NCBI RefSeq assembly: GCF_002355415.1
Contig: NZ_AP014936.1
Span: 496,001-560,000 of the forward strand
Source: Sulfurifustis variabilis
Lineage (GTDB): Bacteria; Pseudomonadota; Gammaproteobacteria; Acidiferrobacterales; Sulfurifustaceae
Reading direction: 5' to 3'
DNA length: 64,000 bases
The position numbers and the translations under genes were made by a program. The notes under the pieces are model-generated. The model was not told where the DNA came from. It worked only from the letters and a program-made list of their open reading frames with translations, and made no database searches. Of the stretch, positions 43,040-53,614 are shown one piece after another. Position 1 is the first letter of the stretch, and each line of letters starts with the position of its first letter.

Positions 43040-43127
43040 CGAGTGACAAGTGACAAGTGATTGGTTCTGGTGCGCGCTTCGCGCGCTCATCGACTAATCA
43101 CTCATCGCTTTCACTTCTCACTGCACC
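43040..43127. repeat. Intergenic repeat with 7-base direct repeats and hairpin
   Basis: Three head-to-tail 7-mers (GACGAGT, GACAAGT, GACAAGT) at 43041-43061, a GCGCGCTTCGCGCGC hairpin near 43071-43085, then inverted relatives of the 7-mer (AATCACT, TTCACTTCTCACT). It lies between two convergent genes and may be a dispersed element. Confidence 0.5.
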
Positions 43128-44294
43128 TCAGAGCCGTGTGCTCAATTCCGCCTCCGCCTGCACCTTCGAGCGCAGCAGGTCCTCGGCGACGTGTGACCAC
43201 GGCGCGCGCCGTGAAGCGATGAGCGCCGAGAGCTCGCGCGAGAATTTGTGGTAGGTATCCATGGTGTCGGCGGCAGCCAGGCCGGCGCTGTGTTCCAGGA
43301 ACGGAATCAACCCCTCGATCTTCCGCAGCTTCTCCCGCTTCTCCGCGAGGTCGAGGTCCTCCTCCTTCGCCTGAAAATAGGCCTCGGTGTTCTGCATCAT
43401 CGTCTCGGTGGCGCGCCTCAGCTTGTCGTAGTCGAGCTTGAGCAGTCCGTAGGCATGCTGATAGAGCCGGAAGAGCTCGACGACGGTGTTCCGCAAAGCG
43501 TGCAGCTCCGGACGGCGCGGCAGCGCCTCGGCGAAGCGCGTGTACACGTCCTCGTGCGGCGGCGGTGGCCGGAGGCGCGACGGCAGGTCGCGCATGGCGG
43601 GGTTCATCGCCAGCCGGCACATCGCATGGAGCTGGCCGAGCGACTCCTCCACCTCGCCGGCAACGAGACGCGACTCCCGCATGGCCGCCTTGAGAGCGGA
43701 CTCCGCCTCGCCGTAGTCGAACGAGGCGACCAGCTCCTGCTTGATCCGCGTCTCCGCCTCGCCGTGCGGCTCGGCGGCGAGCTGCCCGGCGAGGCGCAGC
43801 CGCAGTCGTTCTCGGGCGTCCAGCGCGATGCGGTACAGCGTCTGTGCGCGCGCCTCTCCTTCCTTCCGATCGAGGTACTCGCCGAGCAGCCGCGCGCACT
43901 CCGCCATTCGATTCGCCATGGCCTGCGAAAAGGACAGAAACGGGCCGACGAACTCCGCGTGGGCCTCAGCGCTCACCGGCGTGTGTTTCAGGTATTCGCG
44001 CAGGGCGAGAAGGCGCTCTTCCACCGTCGCCGCGCTCTGGCGGGCGCCGGCGAGGGTTCCGGCGATGCTGGAGAACGACTGGTGCAGCGCGCGTGTCGTC
44101 TTCAGCACCTCGATGAGCCGCCGCAGCAGCGTCTCCTCTCCGCTTGCCCGGAGGAAGAGCGCCTGAAGGCTTTTTTTGGCCTCCTCGAGCTGGGCCGCCG
44201 TCAGAAGGTGGTGCTCCTCGATGTAGCTGACCGCGGTGAGGGAGACCAGCGCTTCGCGCTCGCGGGGAGCGATGAAGTGATCGCGGTTCGCCAT
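43128..44294 (-). CDS. Large helical protein of unknown function
   Basis: The protein has 388 residues, nearly all α-helical with heptad patterns (KREKLRKIEGLIPFLEHSAG, YGEAESALKAAMRESR). It starts MANRDHFIAPREREALVSL. No membrane or signal segment. It has a two-Pro-rich break (RLRPPPPHEDVYTRF) near residue 245. Not recognised; possibly a structural or chaperone-like protein. Confidence 0.75.
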   Translation of the reverse strand: MANRDHFIAPREREALVSLTAVSYIEEHHLLTAAQLEEAKKSLQALFLRASGEETLLRRLIEVLKTTRALHQSFSSIAGTLAGARQSAATVEERLLALREYLKHTPVSAEAHAEFVGPFLSFSQAMANRMAECARLLGEYLDRKEGEARAQTLYRIALDARERLRLRLAGQLAAEPHGEAETRIKQELVASFDYGEAESALKAAMRESRLVAGEVEESLGQLHAMCRLAMNPAMRDLPSRLRPPPPHEDVYTRFAEALPRRPELHALRNTVVELFRLYQHAYGLLKLDYDKLRRATETMMQNTEAYFQAKEEDLDLAEKREKLRKIEGLIPFLEHSAGLAAADTMDTYHKFSRELSALIASRRAPWSHVAEDLLRSKVQAEAELSTRL

Positions 44295-44439
44295 TGGGGC
44301 GCAGGATCATAGCACGCGCGCCGGGCGCTTCCGCGACCGGCGGTCCCATGCTAGCGTAAAGGCGGCAAACGCCCGGGGCACTCCCCGGCTCGGATTCCGC
44401 CGCTTATTTCCCTCGCGGGCAGGTAGCTGGCGCGGGGGC

Positions 44440-44468
44440 ATTGAACTCGGGGCCCGCTAACCCTATCT
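44440..44468 (+). promoter_or_regulatory. Sigma-32-like promoter of htpX
   Basis: ATTGAAC at 44440-44446, 14 bases, CCCTATCT at 44461-44468: five of seven and seven of eight matches to the RpoH consensus, 51 bases before the htpX ATG. The TATCTAAT inside it could also serve sigma-70. E. coli htpX is heat-induced. Confidence 0.5.
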
Positions 44469-44518
44469 AATGGCACGGAATCCGGACACGCGTCCAAGAC
44501 CTGGGAGAATAAAGCGAT

Positions 44519-45400
44519 ATGAAGCGCGTTTTTCTGTTTCTGGCGACGAACATCGCCATCCTCGTCGTGCTCAGCATCACGCTGCGACTGCTCGGCGTGG
44601 AGCGGATACTCGACGAATCGGGCACCGGCCTCAACTTCAACGCCCTCCTGATCTTCGCGGCCGTCATCGGCTTCGGCGGCGCGTTCATCTCGCTCGCGCT
44701 CTCGAAGTGGACCGCGAAGCGGATGACGGGCGCCGTCGTGATCGAGCAGCCGCGCAACCCGACCGAAGCGTGGCTGGTCGATACCGTGCGTCACCAGGCG
44801 CGCGCCGCGGGCATCCAGATGCCCGAGGTGGCGGTCTACGATTCTCCCGACATCAACGCCTTCGCCACCGGCATGAACAAGAACAAGGCGCTGGTGGCCG
44901 TCAGCACCGGGTTGCTGCGCTCCATGGACCGTCACGAGGCGGAGGCCGTGCTCGGGCACGAGGTGAGCCACGTCGCCAACGGCGACATGGTGACGCTTGC
45001 CCTCATCCAGGGCGTGGTGAACACGTTCGTGATCTTCATCGCCCGCGTGATCGGACACCTCGTCGATCGCGTCGTCTTCAAGAACGAGGAGGGTCACGGG
45101 CCGGCGTTCTGGGTGACGACCATCGTCGCGGAGCTGCTGCTCGCGATACTCGCGAGCATGATCGTGATGTGGTTCAGCCGTTACCGCGAGTTCCGGGCGG
45201 ACGCCGGCGGGGCGAAGCTCGCCGGACGGGAGAAGATGATCGCCGCGCTCGAGCGCCTCAAGGCGAGCCACGAGTCCCATCTGCCCGACCAGATGGCGGC
45301 CTTCGGCATCAACGGGCGCGTAACACGGAGCTTCGCCCGCCTCTTCATGTCGCACCCGCCGCTCGACGAGCGGATTGCGGCGCTGAAGATGGCCGCCTGA
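44519..45400 (+). CDS. htpX: Membrane zinc protease HtpX
   Basis: HtpX degrades damaged membrane proteins. The protein has 293 residues. Two N-terminal and two central hydrophobic helices flank the active site, [17 protein letters not shown] (HExxH), with the third zinc ligand Glu in [12 protein letters not shown]. Typical end [16 protein letters not shown]. It has its own sigma-32-like promoter and terminator, so it is a single-gene unit. Confidence 0.95.
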   Translation: MKRVFLFLATNIAILVVLSITLRLLGVERILDESGTGLNFNALLIFAAVIGFGGAFISLALSKWTAKRMTGAVVIEQPRNPTEAWLVDTVRHQARAAGIQMPEVAVYDSPDINAFATGMNKNKALVAVSTGLLRSMDRHEAEAVLGHEVSHVANGDMVTLALIQGVVNTFVIFIARVIGHLVDRVVFKNEEGHGPAFWVTTIVAELLLAILASMIVMWFSRYREFRADAGGAKLAGREKMIAALERLKASHESHLPDQMAAFGINGRVTRSFARLFMSHPPLDERIAALKMAA

Positions 45401-45422
45401 GATCGAGCCTTCGATCCGAGCG

Positions 45423-45454
45423 AACCCGTAGCGGGCGACCGCTGCGGGTTTTTT
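45423..45454 (+). terminator. Rho-independent terminator after htpX
   Basis: Twelve-bp stem with one G-T pair: AACCCGTAGCGG (45423-45434), loop GCGA, CCGCTGCGGGTT (45439-45450), followed by TTTT; total T-run of six. Confidence 0.88.
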
Positions 45455-45538
45455 GTGCGGATCGGATATCCCCGCCAAGGCGCTGAAATATTGCCGCCCC
45501 TCGGAGGGTCTCCTTTCCAGTCACCCCGAGGCCACCCT

Positions 45539-46501
45539 ATGCTGATCAAGCGCCCCGATCCGATCCGCGCCGCGGAAATCACCGATCAAGCGGTCTACCG
45601 CGCCCGCCGCCGTTTTCTCGAGGGGGTCGCGGGCGCCGCGCTCGCGGGCCTCGGCCTCGAGGCCTCCGCCGGTTCCCCGCTCGCCGGCGTGCGCCGTGGC
45701 GTGGTCACCACCGACGAGAAGCCGACTTCCTTGTCGGACATCACCCGCTACAACAATTTCTACGAGTTCGGTTCCGACAAGACGGATCCGGCGAAGCACG
45801 CGAAGGACTTCCGCACGCGACCGTGGACGATCGCGGTCGAGGGCGAGGTGGCGCGCCCGGCAATCTATCAGCTCGAGGATTTCGTGAAGCCCCACGCGCT
45901 CGAGGAGCGCATATACCGGCTGCGCTGCGTCGAGGCGTGGTCGATGGTGATCCCCTGGGTCGGGTTCCCGCTGGCCGAGGTCATCAAGCGGGCGGAGCCG
46001 ACCTCGCGCGCCAAGTACGTCGAGTTCACCACGCTTTACGACCCGAAGCAGATGCCCGGGCAGCGCCCCGGGCTCCTCGGCACGGGCCTCGACTGGCCGT
46101 ACGTCGAGGGCCTGCGTCTCGACGAGGCCATGCACCCTCTTACGATCCTCGCCGTCGGCCTCTACGGCGAGGTGCTGCCGAACCAGAACGGGGCGCCCCT
46201 TCGCCTCGTCGTGCCGTGGAAGTACGGCTTCAAGAGCATCAAATCGATCGTGAAGCTGCGCTTCGTGGAGCGTCAGCCGGTGACCACGTGGATGAAATCC
46301 GGTCCGGACGAGTACGGCTTCTACTCGAACGTGAACCCCGACGTCGATCACCCTCGCTGGAGCCAGAAGTACGAGACCCGCATCGGCGAGGACTCGCTGC
46401 TTTCGCGACTCACGCGCAAGCGCAAGACGCTGCCGTTCAACGGCTACGCCGACGAGGTCGCGCACCTCTACGCCGGCATGGACCTCCGGAAGTACTTCTA
46501 G
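45539..46501 (+). CDS. msrP: Protein-methionine-sulfoxide reductase catalytic subunit MsrP
   Basis: MsrP repairs oxidised methionines in periplasmic proteins with a molybdopterin cofactor. The protein has 320 residues. Twin-arginine signal in the first 50 residues ([12 protein letters not shown]), then the family features [18 protein letters not shown], Cys ligand of Mo in [28 protein letters not shown] and [17 protein letters not shown]. It is followed two bases later by msrQ, its heme electron donor. Confidence 0.96.
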   Translation: MLIKRPDPIRAAEITDQAVYRARRRFLEGVAGAALAGLGLEASAGSPLAGVRRGVVTTDEKPTSLSDITRYNNFYEFGSDKTDPAKHAKDFRTRPWTIAVEGEVARPAIYQLEDFVKPHALEERIYRLRCVEAWSMVIPWVGFPLAEVIKRAEPTSRAKYVEFTTLYDPKQMPGQRPGLLGTGLDWPYVEGLRLDEAMHPLTILAVGLYGEVLPNQNGAPLRLVVPWKYGFKSIKSIVKLRFVERQPVTTWMKSGPDEYGFYSNVNPDVDHPRWSQKYETRIGEDSLLSRLTRKRKTLPFNGYADEVAHLYAGMDLRKYF

Positions 46502-46503
46502 GG

Positions 46504-47121
46504 ATGGCCGCGCCCGTTCCGCGTGCGGTACGGATCGGCAAGCCGCTTCTGTTCCTGGCCGCGCTGGCGCCGTTCGTTCTGCTCCTCGCCCGGATCTTCC
46601 AGGACGACCTCGGACCGAACCCGGTCGAGACCCTCAACCGCTACACCGGCGACTGGACCCTGCGCTTCCTGCTCTTCACGCTCGCCGTCACTCCGCTGCG
46701 GCAGCTGACCGGTTGGCACCTGCTCATCCGGTTTCGGCGCATGCTCGGACTGTTCGCCTTCTTCTACGCCTGCCTGCACTTCCTCTCGTGGATCTGGATA
46801 GACAAGGTCTTCGAGTGGGAGGAGATCGTGCGGGACGTCTACAAGCGGCCGTTCATCACGCTCGGTTTCGCGAGCTTCGTCCTGCTGGTCCCGCTCGCCG
46901 TCACCTCCACGAATGCCATGGTGCGGCGCCTGGGCGGGCGGCGCTGGCGCGCTCTCCATCGCGTCGTCTACGTGATCGCGGTCGGCGGGGTCGTGCACTT
47001 CCTGTGGCAGGTCAAGTCCGACATCGCCGAGCCCGCGCTCTACGCGCTGATCCTCGCAGCGCTGCTCGGCTATCGGCTGTGGGCGTATCGGCGCTCGCCG
47101 GCGTTCGGGCCCGTGCTGTAG
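46504..47121 (+). CDS. msrQ: MsrQ, heme-binding membrane subunit for MsrP
   Basis: The protein has 205 residues and six helices. A ferric-reductase-like cytochrome b with heme His in FFYACLHFLSWIW and WRALHRVVYVIAVGGVVHFLWQ. Carries electrons from the quinone pool or flavin to MsrP. ATG at 46504, just after the msrP stop. Its last 52 bases overlap the convergent acetyltransferase gene. Confidence 0.95.
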   Translation: MAAPVPRAVRIGKPLLFLAALAPFVLLLARIFQDDLGPNPVETLNRYTGDWTLRFLLFTLAVTPLRQLTGWHLLIRFRRMLGLFAFFYACLHFLSWIWIDKVFEWEEIVRDVYKRPFITLGFASFVLLVPLAVTSTNAMVRRLGGRRWRALHRVVYVIAVGGVVHFLWQVKSDIAEPALYALILAALLGYRLWAYRRSPAFGPVL

Positions 47122-47594
47122 CGGGGGCCGTGTTTCGTTGAAGCGGCGGAGCCAAGGGCGCGCGCGAGTCGTTTCTTCAGCCGCAAGGCATCCGCACCGT
47201 CTTCGTAGTAGCCGTGCGCGCGCCCGACCACCGCGTAGCCCCTGCCGGCATAGAGCGCGAGCGCCCCGGGATTGTCGCTCCGTACCTCGAGGTGCATGAC
47301 CTCGCAGCCGGCCGCGGCCGCGTGCCGCTCGGCATGGGCCACGAGCGACTGCCCGATGCCGCGTCCGCGGGCCGAAGCGGCCACCACCAGCGAGTAGAGG
47401 CGTGCGGTGCGCGTCCCGCGCCGGTAGAGCACGATGGCGTTGCCGAGCAGCGCCCCCTTCTCCTCACAGACCCAGACGTCTGCCTTTGCGCGCGCAAGCA
47501 GGTGACGGAAGCTCCGCCGGCTCAGGCGGTCGCCCGGGAACTCGCGCTCGAGGGCGAGCAGGGCGGTCAAATCGGATTCGCGGGCGCGGCGCAT
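47070..47594 (-). CDS. GNAT-family N-acetyltransferase
   Basis: The protein has 174 residues. The acetyl-CoA motif is clear: LYSLVVAASARGRGIGQSLVAHAE; then LEVRSDNPGALALYAGRGYAVVG. RimI-like in pattern. The last 20 residues are unconserved and read antisense to msrQ. Its start overlaps the end of the next gene upstream by one base. Substrate unknown. Confidence 0.82.
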   Translation of the reverse strand: MRRARESDLTALLALEREFPGDRLSRRSFRHLLARAKADVWVCEEKGALLGNAIVLYRRGTRTARLYSLVVAASARGRGIGQSLVAHAERHAAAAGCEVMHLEVRSDNPGALALYAGRGYAVVGRAHGYYEDGADALRLKKRLARALGSAASTKHGPRYSTGPNAGERRYAHSR

Positions 47595-48613
47595 CAGTTC
47601 GCGGGGCCCCGCCGCAGCGTCACCTTCTCGCCGAAGAGCGCCGGCCGGTAGCTCATCTTCACGCGGCGCAGGTTCTCGAGGCCGAGGTCGTCGCCGACGT
47701 TGATGTACGTGCAGTCGGCGAAGAGCTTGGTGAACTCGCGGAAGAGGTACTGCGCCGAGCCGGGGATCGCGAAGTTCGTTTTCTCGACCAGCACGTTCGC
47801 GACGTCCGGCGTGATGCGCTCGCCGAAGGTGAAACCCTCGAGCCGGCCGTCGATGACGAGCGCGAGGCCGGTGAGTCCCAGCCGGTCGTAGTGATCCAGG
47901 GCCCGCTCGATGGCCCGGCGCTCCTGCTCCACGGTGTAGAAGAAGTCAGCGATGGCCTCGGCGCCCAGGTACTTCAGGCGGTTGCGCAGCCAGGTGTCGA
48001 TCAGGGCGCGGATGCCGTCCCAGTGCCGGGGCCCGAGCAGCTCCATCCGGTGGTCCGGATAGGCGCGGCGGAACTGGTTGATCTCGCTGCGCTTGGTCTT
48101 GTAGGCGTTGCCCTTGAGCTCGATCAGGTCCTCGGTCCGGTAGATGTAGTCGGGCAGGCTGCGTTCGATGAGCCAGCGACCCGGGTCCAGAAGGGCGGCG
48201 AAGTCGCGGTAGACGAACTCGACCACGCTCCGGTAGGGGCTCGGGTTGTAGCCGTCCATGATGTCGAAGCAGGCGGCGAGGGCGTCCGCCTGGCGTTCCT
48301 GGCGCCCGAGGGGAGGCAGCAGCATGGTGAGACAGTGCCCGTTCAGGCTGAACAGGCAGAAGCAGTCCTCGATGATCTGGTAGAAGCCGCTCTTCTGCGA
48401 GAGCCAGATGATGTTATTCGCGAAGGTGTAGTCGGAAAGCGTCGCTTCGACGAGGCGCCGGTAGTGGTCGAAAAGGGGCTGGGTATCGATGGTGAAGGGG
48501 TAGAGGCGCTGACCCTCGATGGCGAGGTAGTGCCGCGGGGTCGCCCCGGTGGGCCGTGCGGCCGACACCGCGGGCGAGCGAGTACTTGGAGGTTCTTCGG
48601 TCTGGCTCAGCAT
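47594..48613 (-). CDS. DUF2156-type acyltransferase-like protein
   Basis: The protein has 339 residues without signal peptide. Two GNAT-like halves typical of the DUF2156/phosphatidylglycerol lysyltransferase C-terminal domain: SDYTFANNIIWLSQKSGFY at the front, DLIELKGNAYKTKRSEINQFRR in the middle, and YINVGDDLGLENLRRVKMSYRP at the end. Stand-alone members may aminoacylate small molecules or lipids. The gene precedes, and overlaps by one base, the GNAT gene. Confidence 0.8.
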   Translation of the reverse strand: MLSQTEEPPSTRSPAVSAARPTGATPRHYLAIEGQRLYPFTIDTQPLFDHYRRLVEATLSDYTFANNIIWLSQKSGFYQIIEDCFCLFSLNGHCLTMLLPPLGRQERQADALAACFDIMDGYNPSPYRSVVEFVYRDFAALLDPGRWLIERSLPDYIYRTEDLIELKGNAYKTKRSEINQFRRAYPDHRMELLGPRHWDGIRALIDTWLRNRLKYLGAEAIADFFYTVEQERRAIERALDHYDRLGLTGLALVIDGRLEGFTFGERITPDVANVLVEKTNFAIPGSAQYLFREFTKLFADCTYINVGDDLGLENLRRVKMSYRPALFGEKVTLRRGPAN

Positions 48614-48880
48614 AGGGGCTCCCTTCCGGTTTCATGCGCGGAATACGCGCGGTAAGCGCTTCGGGCACGCGGCGGCCGTGCGAGGTCCGGTTCGGTCCTG
48701 GGCAACGGGGTGTCGGGGGTCAAGCGGCAAGCGGCAGCACGGGGCTGCCCGGGTGGATCCAATCGAGAGGCGCGCGAAGCAATTTTTTGGCGATCGAAAC
48801 GGGCCTTATATAGCCGCGCGCTTGTAAGCGATAAAGCGAAATGAAATGATGACGACGATAAAAAATTTTCGTCGGACGGA
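48614..48880. other. Divergent promoter region
   Basis: This gap of 267 bases has no gene. The AT-rich right third (48780-48880) holds a TTATAT-type -10 region near 48806 and an imperfect palindrome CGACGAT...TTCGTCG at 48852-48874. The palindrome would suit binding by the LysR-type regulator that starts at 48881. The left part is GC-rich with no clear signal. Confidence 0.4.
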
Positions 48881-49756
48881 TTGGACACCGAGCTCCTGGC
48901 GACCTTCCTCGAGGTCAACCGGACGCGTCATTTCGGGCGCGCCGCGGAGAACCTCTTCCTCACCCAGTCGGCCGTCAGCGCGCGCATCCGCCTTCTGGAG
49001 GAGACGCTCGGCGTCGAGCTCTTCACCCGCGCACGCAACGACATCCAGCTCACGCCCGCCGGCACGCGGCTGCTCAAGCATGCCGAGGCGATCATCAACG
49101 CGTGGAACCGCGCCCGGCAGGAGAGCGCGCTCGGGACCGCGGAGGCCGAGCTTCTCGCCATCGGCGGGGTGTGGAGCCTCTGGGACATCTGGCTCCAGGA
49201 CTGGCTCCACCGCCTCCGGCGGGAACGGCCGCACATCGCCCTGCAGGCGGAGGCACACGGCGGGGACGTGCTCGTCCGGCGCCTGCTCGACGGAGCGCTC
49301 GACATCGGCTGCATGTTCGAGCCGCCCCAGATCGCCGAGCTCCTGGTACGGGAGCTCGCGCCCATACGCCTGATCCTCGTGGCCGACCGCCCGGGCCTGG
49401 CGGCGAGAGAGGCGACGGGAGCCGGTTACATCCGCACCGACTGGGGCACGTCTTTTGCGACAGCCCACGCCCGTCACTTTCCGGACATGCCGCCACCGGC
49501 CGTCCGTGTGGGGCTCGGGCGCATGGCGCTCGCCTTTCTGCTGGAATGCGGAGGCGCGGCTTATCTGGCCGAGCAGATGGTCATCGAGCACCTGACCACG
49601 GGCCGGCTGCACCGCGTGAACGATGCCCCGGCCATCGACCGGCAGGTCTACGCCGTCTACGCGCATGCCGCGGAGCGCCGCGCACTGCTCGAAGACGCCC
49701 TGTCGCTGCTTGCCGGCGCCCCCGCGCCGAGGGACGCGCCCGCCCCCGTCACCTGA
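48881..49756 (+). CDS. LysR-family regulator, HdfR-like
   Basis: The protein has 291 residues, TTG start. Winged helix at the start (LATFLEVNRTRHFGRAAENLFLTQSAVSARIRLLEETLG, given here as evidence in two parts: FGRAAENLFLTQ and SAVSARIRLLEE). The C-terminal effector domain is of the HdfR type. Divergent from the DUF2156 gene, which may be its target. The ligand is unknown. Confidence 0.85.
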   Translation: MDTELLATFLEVNRTRHFGRAAENLFLTQSAVSARIRLLEETLGVELFTRARNDIQLTPAGTRLLKHAEAIINAWNRARQESALGTAEAELLAIGGVWSLWDIWLQDWLHRLRRERPHIALQAEAHGGDVLVRRLLDGALDIGCMFEPPQIAELLVRELAPIRLILVADRPGLAAREATGAGYIRTDWGTSFATAHARHFPDMPPPAVRVGLGRMALAFLLECGGAAYLAEQMVIEHLTTGRLHRVNDAPAIDRQVYAVYAHAAERRALLEDALSLLAGAPAPRDAPAPVT

Positions 49757-49963
49757 AGCCGGGTACCGCTTGCTCCCCCGGCGTCGACATCCCGCTGGCC
49801 GGACGACAAGGTCACGCGGTTTTCGCCGACTTCGGGCGCCCGATGTGCAGTCGGCCGTCGGGGCTGCTGTACACTATGCGCCTTCGCGCGAATACGGCGG
49901 AACGAGCGCCTCCTCGCACGCCGCCGCCGCGCATAACCGTTCAACGCCAAAGGGGTTTTTGCC

Positions 49964-50503
49964 TTGGAGTCCTTTCACGGAACAACCATACTCTCGGTTC
50001 GTCGAAACGGACGGGTGGTGCTCGGCGGCGACGGCCAGGTGTCCTTCGGTAACACGGTGATGAAGGCCAATGCGCGCAAGGTCCGCCGGCTCTACAAGGA
50101 TCAGGTTCTGGCGGGGTTTGCCGGCGGCACGGCCGATGCCTTCACCCTGTTCGAGCGCTTCGAGGCCAAACTCGAGAAACACCAGGGTCAGCTGACGCGC
50201 GCCGCCGTCGAACTGGCGAAGGATTGGCGCACGGACCGGATCCTCCGCCGGCTCGAGGCGATGCTGGCCGTCGCCGACCTGAGCGCGTCGCTGGTCATCA
50301 CCGGACAGGGCGACGTGATCGAGCCCGAGCAGGGCCTGATCGCCATCGGCTCCGGCGGCCCGTACGCGCAGGCCGCCGCGCGGGCGCTCCTCGAGAGCTC
50401 CGATCTCGACGCCCGTGCCATCGTCGAGCGCGCGCTGGGCATCGCCGCCGACATCTGCATCTACACCAACCGCAACCTCACCATCGAAGAGCTGGCGAGC
50501 TGA
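49964..50503 (+). CDS. hslV: ATP-dependent protease subunit HslV
   Basis: The protein has 179 residues, TTG start. A five-residue propeptide (ESFHG) precedes the catalytic Thr of [10 protein letters not shown], as in relatives with a short leader. [14 protein letters not shown] and [17 protein letters not shown] are typical. It forms the two-ring peptidase core with HslU caps. No clear sigma-32 promoter was seen upstream, although 207 bases separate it from the previous gene. Confidence 0.95.
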   Translation: MESFHGTTILSVRRNGRVVLGGDGQVSFGNTVMKANARKVRRLYKDQVLAGFAGGTADAFTLFERFEAKLEKHQGQLTRAAVELAKDWRTDRILRRLEAMLAVADLSASLVITGQGDVIEPEQGLIAIGSGGPYAQAAARALLESSDLDARAIVERALGIAADICIYTNRNLTIEELAS

Positions 50504-50506
50504 CCC

Positions 50507-51850
50507 ATGTCCGAAATGACGCCTCGCGAAATCGTCCAGGAGCTCGACAAGCACATCATCGGGCAGGCGGCGGCAAAGCGCGCGGTTGCCATCGCGCTGC
50601 GCAACCGCTGGCGGCGCATGCAGGTGAGGGACGAGGACCTGCGCAACGAGATCACGCCGAAGAACATCCTCATGATCGGGCCGACGGGCGTCGGCAAGAC
50701 CGAGATCGCGCGGCGCCTCGCGCGGCTCGCGAACGCGCCCTTCATCAAGGTCGAGGCGACCAAGTTCACCGAAGTGGGCTACGTGGGACGCGACGTCGAC
50801 TCGATCATCCGGGACCTCGCCGACGTCGCGGTGAAGCAGACGCGCATGCAGGAGATGGACAAGGTGCGTACGCGCGCCGAGGACGCGGCGGAAGACCGCA
50901 TCCTCGACATTCTCATTCCGCCGGCGCGGGAAGTGGGCTTCGCCGTCGGCGGCGAGGCGCGCGCGACGGACGAGGGCGCGGCGCGCCAACGGTTCCGCAA
51001 GAAACTGCGCGAGGGCGAGCTCGACGAGCAGGAGATCGAGATCGAGCTGAGCGCGCCCAGCGTGGGTGTCGAGATCTTCGCGCCGCCCGGCATGGAAGAA
51101 ATGACGAGCCAGCTCCAGGGCATGTTCCAGAACCTCGGCGGGCGCCGCCCCCGTTCGCGGCGGGTGAAGATCCGGGAAGCGAAGACGCTTCTCACCGAGG
51201 AGGAGGCCGCGAAGCTCATCAACGAGGAGGACATGAAGGCGCGCGCGGTGCAGCGCGTGGAGCAGAACGGCATCGTCTTTCTCGACGAGATCGACAAGAT
51301 CGCCGGGCGCTCGGAGACGCACGGGCCGGACGTCTCGCGCGAAGGCGTGCAGCGCGACCTGCTGCCGCTCGTGGAGGGCTCGACCGTGTCGACGAAGTAC
51401 GGCATGGTCCGCACGGACCACATCCTTTTCATCGCGTCGGGCGCGTTTCACATGGCGAAGCCTTCCGATCTCATCCCCGAGCTGCAGGGCCGGCTGCCCA
51501 TCCGCGTCGAGCTGGACGCACTCACCGCCGACGACTTCGTGCGCATCCTCACCGATACGGAGGCGTCGCTGACGCAGCAGTACGGCGCGCTGATGGCGAC
51601 CGAGGGCTTGCGCCTCGAATTCGCCCCGGACGGCGTTCGCCGGATCGCCGAGGTCGCCTTCGACGTGAACGAGCGCACGGAAAACATCGGCGCCCGGCGG
51701 CTGCACACGGTCATGGAACGCCTGCTCGAGACCGTCTCGTTCGAGGCCGCCGACCGCGGCGGGCAGACGGTCACCATCGACGCCGCCTACGTGGATGGCC
51801 ACCTCGCCGATCTCGTGCGCAACGAGGATCTCGCGCGGTACATCCTGTAA
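50507..51850 (+). CDS. hslU: ATPase subunit HslU
   Basis: The protein has 447 residues. AAA+ unfoldase that feeds substrates to HslV. Walker [16 protein letters not shown], Walker [14 protein letters not shown], the pore loop GYVGRD, an intermediate domain (about 110-245) and the C-terminal [13 protein letters not shown] region. The start [17 protein letters not shown] is typical. It begins three bases after hslV. Confidence 0.97.
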   Translation: MSEMTPREIVQELDKHIIGQAAAKRAVAIALRNRWRRMQVRDEDLRNEITPKNILMIGPTGVGKTEIARRLARLANAPFIKVEATKFTEVGYVGRDVDSIIRDLADVAVKQTRMQEMDKVRTRAEDAAEDRILDILIPPAREVGFAVGGEARATDEGAARQRFRKKLREGELDEQEIEIELSAPSVGVEIFAPPGMEEMTSQLQGMFQNLGGRRPRSRRVKIREAKTLLTEEEAAKLINEEDMKARAVQRVEQNGIVFLDEIDKIAGRSETHGPDVSREGVQRDLLPLVEGSTVSTKYGMVRTDHILFIASGAFHMAKPSDLIPELQGRLPIRVELDALTADDFVRILTDTEASLTQQYGALMATEGLRLEFAPDGVRRIAEVAFDVNERTENIGARRLHTVMERLLETVSFEAADRGGQTVTIDAAYVDGHLADLVRNEDLARYIL

Positions 51851-51863
51851 CCCGCCCTCCTGG

Positions 51864-51883
51864 CCCGGTGCCTCTGCACCGGG
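51864..51883 (+). terminator. Stem-loop after hslU
   Basis: Perfect 8-bp stem CCCGGTGC-CTCT-GCACCGGG fourteen bases after the hslU stop. No T-run follows, so it is a weak terminator at best. Confidence 0.4.
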
Positions 51884-51904
51884 TGCGCGGCCGTTCATTC
51901 CGGC

Positions 51905-51932
51905 CTTGAAAACACCCGTCCGGTCCCCATCT
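51905..51932 (+). promoter_or_regulatory. Sigma-32 promoter of hsp20
   Basis: CTTGAAA at 51905-51911, 13 bases, CCCCATCT at 51925-51932: a full match to the RpoH consensus. Start near 51938, leaving a leader of about 95 bases rich in inverted repeats (GTACCCGGG, CCCGGTAC), which could act as an RNA thermometer around the GGAGGT site. Confidence 0.85.
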
Positions 51933-52031
51933 AAGGCGCAAGCGGTACCCGGGAAATGCCAGCGGGAGGAAGCAGAGCCGCTGACCCCGGGACCCGGTAC
52001 GGTCCGTTTTCCCAACTTGATGGAGGTGCAC

Positions 52032-52490
52032 ATGAACCGTCTGGTGACGCGTGGCGAAGGCTCTCCCCTTTCGCGGTGGGGATTTGGCGACGACTTCGAT
52101 CGGGTGTTCGAAGGCTTCTTCCGGCCCATGCGCTGGGTCGAGGAGGCGACGAACGAAAACTTCGTTCCCTCGATGGACATCGTCGAGCGCGAGAACGAGT
52201 ACGTGGTGCGCACCGACATGCCCGGCGTGAGGAAGGAGGACATCAGCATCACGATGGAGAACGGGGTCCTCACGATCCTGGGCGAGTGCAAGCCCGCCGA
52301 GGAGCGCAAGGAGGGCGAAAACTACCTGCGGCAGGAGCGCCGTTACGGCCGCTATACCCGCAGCCTGCGGCTCGGCACCCAGATCGACGAGAAGGGCGTG
52401 AAGGCGAATTACAGGGACGGGGTCCTCGAGCTGGTGCTCCCCAAGGCCGAGGAAGTGAAGCCTCGCAAGATCTCGGTGGACGTTGGGTAG
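52032..52490 (+). CDS. Hsp20/alpha-crystallin small heat-shock protein
   Basis: The protein has 152 residues, ATG at 52032 behind GGAGGT. N-terminal arm RWGFGDDFDRVFEGFF, alpha-crystallin domain VPSMDIVERENEYVVRTDMPG to GVLELVLPKAEEVKPR, with the family motif A-x-x-x-n-G-v-L (KANYRDGVLELV). Holds unfolded proteins for refolding by DnaK. Driven by a textbook sigma-32 promoter. Confidence 0.94.
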   Translation: MNRLVTRGEGSPLSRWGFGDDFDRVFEGFFRPMRWVEEATNENFVPSMDIVERENEYVVRTDMPGVRKEDISITMENGVLTILGECKPAEERKEGENYLRQERRYGRYTRSLRLGTQIDEKGVKANYRDGVLELVLPKAEEVKPRKISVDVG

Positions 52491-52503
52491 CCGGGGTCTT
52501 CTT

Positions 52504-53599
<1,096 letters not shown>

Positions 53600-53614
53600 C
53601 TCCGGAGGCGACGT

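Noticed and set aside
43040-43127. Short CRISPR-like array
   Set aside because: Repeats are 7 bases with no spacers, and no cas genes are in the window.
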